64,000 bases of DNA from Phymorhynchus buccinoides (Eukaryota > Mollusca > Gastropoda > Neogastropoda > Raphitomidae): NCBI GenBank assembly GCA_017654935.2, contig CM065684.1, forward strand, positions 59,196,415 through 59,260,414, read 5' to 3'. Both the position numbers and the translations under genes were made by a program. Below are positions 46,241 through 64,000 of this stretch, piece after piece. Below the pieces are notes generated by a model that saw only the letters and a program-made list of their open reading frames with translations, did no database searches and was not told where the DNA came from. Position 1 is the stretch's first letter, and each line of letters opens with the position of its first letter.

Positions 46241-46689
46241 GGAGGGGTCATTCTTATTCAAGAACAATCACTCTTCGTAATGGCTACATATGCACAAAAA
46301 CTTAAAATGAGCGTATCTAAAATGGAAACAATATACAGTACCTTTCATGTTGGAGGTTTATTTGCCAAAAAAATGAGTTGAAAGCAGTTAAAAAAAGTTA
46401 TTGCACCATTTATTTGTGATCACGCTTCATAATATCGAGCATACCCGAATTAACTAAGCTCTGTGGTGTGTGAGAGAGAAAGAGAAAACGAAAACGAAAA
46501 CGAAATTTTATTTAACCAGGGAACATGAGATAAACAATGACAGCTTTTTTCCACCCAGCCCTGGGGAAATAATAATAAATAACAAGAAATCAAAGAAAAC
46601 TTCTAACAGCCAAACTAAGTAAAGCATGCACAACAAATGGGGGGGAAATGAGGGTAATGGGAGACGGGAGGTGAGGGGGGTATACTAAG

Positions 46690-46699
46690 GTATACTAAA

Positions 46700-46749
<50 letters not shown>

Positions 46750-46939
46750 GAGGAAGAATTGAATTGAATGAATTTTATTTATAGAGGGTAATAGAATAAG
46801 CAAATGGTACATGTTTTTTTTTTTTTACATCCAGCTCTCTTAAAAAAATTATAAAAAGGGACAAACAAAGTAAAAAGAACATGCAAAACACAGTAAGATA
46901 ATAAAATCAAACCTATCTTATATGCACACGCAAAATAAC

Positions 46940-47032
<93 letters not shown>
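46690..47032. repeat. (GA)n tracts flanking a LINE-like 3' end
   Basis: GA tracts at 46699-46748 and 46941-47030. Between them gaattgaattgaatgaattt tatttatag resembles a LINE end with a GAATT tail. 47033-47586 is AT-rich with nothing recognised. Confidence 0.8.
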
Positions 47033-47034
<2 letters not shown>

Positions 47035-47586
47035 CTGGGGGGGAATTTGCATGCGCACACAATATTGTTACATGTGTATTATTTGTTTCTAATATAGCAA
47101 GTTATTACATCTCCAAAACACTGGTTCGTTAAAAACAGCTTTAAAATAATGGCAACTGCAAATAAAAATCAAACAATAAAAATGGCATGAAAAAGACATT
47201 TCAAGTTTTTTTCAAATATTTTATAAGGAAACCCATTTCTGTTGATAAGATCATTGTTGTTGAGTCAAACATCTTTCAATTCTTTTTAGTTTTATTAATG
47301 CATTGAATGTATTGCCAAGTAAACAAACAAACAAAAAAATAAAAACTGCAAGGGCTTCAGTAAAGAAAACAATTAAAAAAAACACCCCAAAACCCCGAAC
47401 TACCCCCCTGAAATCGTTAGTAATTTGAAATTGCTGCTACTCTTTCATTAACATCTTTCACATTTCTTTTGTTTTCCTGAAACGATTGTAATAAGGTGTT
47501 TTAATGGGTTTTTTGGGTCGATATTGTACGTCAGAAGTAAGGCCTATTGAAGTGTCGTAATGCATTTTTTTTCTGACAAAATTTCG

Positions 47587-47592
47587 TTTATT
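47587..47592 (-). terminator. Candidate TMEM151 polyadenylation signal
   Basis: AATAAA on the sense strand about 300 bp past the TMEM151 stop, the nearest canonical hexamer I found. A T-rich context makes chance occurrence likely. Confidence 0.3.
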
Positions 47593-47887
47593 TGCCAAAG
47601 TCTTTAACATTCTGCATTTAAATGCAATTTTTTTTTCGGTTGAGTTAATTTGCCAAGATATAAAAAAGAAGAAAAAAATGTTCATTCTTTTTCCTTCATA
47701 GTGGAATGACACTGTCCATTGTTACTGTATGTCGTTAGTTTGCCGCAATGGTCGACATTTTGCACTTGTAACATTAATTTCGATTTTCTCAGTGTAGTGT
47801 TTCAATGCCTATATGTAAGAAATTCGTAGATTTAAGCCCCAAGATTTCAGAACACAGAACATAATTATTCACATCAATTAAATGAGT

Positions 47888-59624
<11,737 letters not shown>

Positions 59625-59859
59625 TCAGATTCAAAAATAGAAATGTTTGAATACATTTGGATCGAAAGGACTGAAATTTGAAATTTATAATTTTATCTTT
59701 GTTCATATGCACACACGCATGCATGTATGTAAGCATGTATGCAAGCACGCACGTACGCGCGTATGCACACACACACGGCACACATACACACAGACAGACA
59801 CAGACAGACACACACACACAGACTCATGCAGAAGAACCGCTCAATCATGTAGGTAGCTG

Positions 59860-60630
<771 letters not shown>

Positions 60631-60749
60631 AGACAGGCAGATATGTGTGTGTATGCGCGCATGTGCACAGAAAGAGACAGAAACAGAGGGAGGGAGACAA
60701 AGAGAGTTCCATTTACGATTAAGAGTTTGAGGAAAGGCATGTGTATGTA

Positions 60750-61260
60750 TGAATGAATGAATGAATCTTTCATTTAATGTCTTTTCACATGAACAGTGAT
60801 TTTAGACAACATGAAAAATTGAACCAATAATTTTTATAATTTTTTTTTATATAATAATAATAATTTTAAAAAATACTACACGCAAAGAAAAACATCTACA
60901 GTAAGCTTCCAATAGGCGTGGACAGCACTAATTTAGCAATTAATGCAAAGTCAATTTCTGTGTCACTTAAGACATCCTTGATATTATTATACTTATGAAA
61001 AAAGTCCATATTGAACATTCGGTATTTAGAGAGCAACATTGGGCATTCTAATAATAAATGATGAATTGATAATCTCTGGGTGCACAGACAATTAATTTCT
61101 ATGTATTTAGTTTTCAATGAATTTAGACGTATCTTGTACTAACGATGGATCTGGTATGCATCAAAATGCATCATTTGCGCGAGCGGGAGTGCTTCCTCTT
61201 ATTTAATTGTTTTCTGTCAACATCCCACAATCTTAAATTACACCAATTACTTGGAATTCG
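60750..61260 (-). pseudogene. LINE C-terminal fragment
   Basis: Minus frame 61117-60896: KTKYIEINCLCTQRLSIHHL LLECPMLLSKYR, the CxxxxxxxHxLLxCP pattern found after RNase H in Jockey/R1-type LINEs. Bounded by a (GAAT)n-like tail at 60750-60768. Confidence 0.65.
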
Positions 61261-61611
61261 CTCCCTTCCATGCTGATGTCGTGACTGCTGATACGACAAC
61301 CATAAAGTCATTAACTATGATGCAATGTCAGACGAATGGAGCAAATCCCTTTGAATGGACAACAGAGAGAGATAATGGAGATGGGGGGATGATAGGCTTA
61401 ATTCCTTGCCGCGTGGCCATTATCCATGTTTTCATGCCATTATCATGTTTTCAAAGACGCACGCTTTTCTCTCTTCTTCAAATAATCAAATAATGAAATT
61501 TTAGTTCCACATTGCCTAGCCCGTAACGTTCTCCGCAAGCGAAGCGCTAAAAGATGATAGTAACAACACAAAATGTTAAACATTGTCAGAGAAAGCCTAC
61601 TACTTTCTTTC

Positions 61612-61915
61612 TCTCTTTGTCGATAACTCAGACAGTTTCCTGTCATACGAACGCAGATGCGCCATGCTGTGGTTATGCGCCTAGCTAAGAATCAGTTTGG
61701 CCCAGCATGTCCGACTTCGGATGAATAAAATCTTTGTAAGAGTTTCAAGAAGAAAGTCAGGAGAATTGACCAGTAAGGCAGAAAGATAGTAAATGATAGT
61801 AAGTAATTAAAGGGAAAAGGCAGAGTTGAAGAGAGAGGAAGTTACAGGCACGGAACTTTCTTAAGGTGGGTGAACTATTTATACGAAAGACCCCCTGGTA
61901 TCCCCACGGGGGCAT
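61612..61915 (-). mobile_element. SINE-like GAA-tail family copy, inverted
   Basis: Same blocks in reverse, ending ggtatccccacggggg. Confidence 0.78.
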
Positions 61916-62359
61916 TACTTTCGATTAGCTACCTTGGTTTTCTTTCTTAATGAACAACGGTTAATGACTTAATAGCTTCACGTCATTTGTCCCTTAACCC
62001 CTGGCAAGGTCACTGAGGCACCGCAGAACACCTCACCATTACTCGTATCTATATTCCTCCAACTTCTGTCGCTCGTACGATTACTAAGAGCCACAGAAAC
62101 TAGAGAAAATCTGTCAGCTTCATGCTTGCTGATTCTTGTCTTCCCATCTCTTTTTCTGTCTTCCTTGGGTGTACACTCATCTCGGCCCACGGTAGTTTTG
62201 GGAATCTCGGTCCAATGGAATAGTCATCTCTGCCCAAAGCAGTAGTCATCTGTGTTAAAATGAAAATGGACAATAAAGTGATTGAATGGTTGGTTGGTGG
62301 GACGGGGTTCATTGATAGACTGATAACTTTAGTTTTCACGAGTAGGAAACATAGCGTTA

Positions 62360-62990
62360 GGATGAATGGGATAGGCTGAGATGACTATTGCCTTGGGCCG
62401 AGATGATTATTGCCTTGGGCCGAGATGACTAATAGACTTGGGCCGAGATGACTAATAGACTTGGGCCGAGATGACTATTGCCTTGGGCCGAGATGACTAA
62501 TAGACTTGGGCCGAGATGACTATTGCCTTGGGCCGAGATAACTATTGCTTTGGGCCGAGATGACTAATATACTTGGACCGATATGACTATTGCTTTGGGT
62601 CAAGGGGATATTGCTTTGGGCAGAGATGATCATTGCCTTGGGCTGAGATGACTATTGCCTTAGTCCGAGATAACAACTTGTATTGCTTTGGGCAGAGATG
62701 ATCATTGCCTTGGGCTGAGATGACTATTGCCTTGGGCCGAGATAACAACTTGTATTGCTTTGGGCAGAGATGATCATTGCCTTGGGCTGAGATGACTATT
62801 GCTTTGGGCCGAGATGATCATTGCCTTGGGCTGAGATGACTATTGCCTTGGGCCGAAATGATTAATGCCTTGGGCTGAGATGACTATTGCCGTAGTCCGA
62901 GATAACAACTTGTATTGCTTTGGGCAGAGATGATTATTGCCTTGGGCCGATATGACTATTGCCTTGGGCCGATATGAAAGTGGGCCGAAG
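62360..62990. repeat. 22-bp minisatellite (ttgggccgagatgactattg cc)
   Basis: About 28 related units, some with insertions (ataacaacttgtattgcttt). Related single motifs lie at 62180-62245. Confidence 0.92.
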
Positions 62991-63378
62991 TGGATGGCAA
63001 CCCTTTGTCGTTTGCTGGTTACTTGTCAGATGGATATCGCAAGAGAGAGGGAGACATGTTCAAGAGTTAATAAAGGGTTGATGAAAAACACACACCAGCC
63101 GAAACTTAGAAACTAAACTTTGTATTCGTTTCCCAACGCGAAATTCAGAGTCAGTCTACAACTATCGCCATCTTACACTTGCATTGAACAACCTAAAGCT
63201 GTTACAGAGCACTCAACCAGAAAAAGGTTGCTTAGCTTTTTGACACAAAGCGCTACAGAGCGCTAAATTAAGCGAACCATCGTGTTGAAAAGATAGTGTT
63301 TGTGTTTAACAGAACAAAAGGCTGCATTTTGTTGCTGATTCAATATTTGGCTGGCATGGCATTTCAAGGTTGTTACAG

Positions 63379-63587
63379 GCCTGTCTGAAGCTGCCAATGT
63401 AGATCGAGAGAAAGAGGTCGTGGCTTTACAAACCACTGAAACAGATGTTCAGTATAAGTTTTTGAAGGACATTTTACGATCTGTTTTTGTCAACAACATT
63501 GAACAGTCTAGAAAAAAAGAAGCTTTGAGCCTCTCTCGTTTCTTGCGTGAGGTTTGGGCTAAAAGGGCTGGAACAAAGTTATTGTGA
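63379..63587 (+). CDS. Unrecognised open frame, possible terminal exon
   Basis: Plus strand. After TTGTTACAG the frame is open for about 69 codons to TGA (open since 63339): GLSEAANVDREKEVVALQTT ... DVQYKFLKDILRSVFVNNIE ... LSRFLREVWAKRAGTKLL. No ATG. Composition is protein-like (amphipathic, charged, non-repetitive), unlike the surrounding DNA. I do not recognise it. It could be a last exon of an unknown plus-strand gene or a transposase remnant. Confidence 0.25.
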
Positions 63588-63609
63588 TTCCCTAAATAAT
63601 CCCTTTCCA

Positions 63610-63885
<276 letters not shown>

Positions 63886-64000
63886 TGCCTGTTCACACCT
63901 CCCATACGCCTAAGCTTCCCCTCTAAATCAGGGATTTATTATGGAAATACAGTTTGTTTCTTGCGTGTGGCCAGAACCAAAAGTGATGAAACAAATTGTA

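Overview
The window is animal nuclear DNA. It has short exons with GT-AG introns, two conserved animal genes, abundant (CA)n/(GA)n/(TGTC)n microsatellites, tRNA-derived SINEs, several MITE families and APE-type non-LTR retrotransposons. The style suggests a lophotrochozoan, probably a gastropod mollusc. That is an inference from repeat style and protein divergence; no marker gene settles it.

Both genes lie on the minus strand. From 30650 down to 203 are 20 coding exons of symplekin, the HEAT-repeat scaffold of the cleavage/polyadenylation and histone pre-mRNA processing machinery. Together they encode about 792 residues, from the initiator Met to a point equivalent to the middle of the vertebrate protein; the C-terminal half lies beyond the left edge. 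Intron phases agree at every junction. Introns are GT-AG except intron 1, which is GC-AG.

From 59618 down to 47888 are four exons of a TMEM151-family membrane protein, ending in its true C-terminus. The N-terminal exon was not found and probably lies to the right of the window. The last exon encodes a very long Ser-rich cytoplasmic tail with a PPEY motif and a C-terminal PDZ ligand (ETAL).

The interval 30651-47887 and the large introns are packed with repeats: a decayed LINE (about 31000-34240, minus), RT fragments, nested insertions with a reconstructable empty site, fold-back elements, an 82-bp minisatellite, and a 1.39-kb nearly pure CACG tract. A related LINE with an intact 936-codon EN-RT ORF (55568-58378, plus) sits antisense in TMEM151 intron A-B.

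The most unusual observation is that six symplekin exons (5, 7, 9, 11, 12, 19) have partial direct copies next to them. Each copied unit crosses one exon-intron junction, so splice-site-bearing pieces of exon have become tandem or dispersed repeats inside the adjoining intron. In exon 5 the copied cassette could be spliced as an in-frame 18-codon block.
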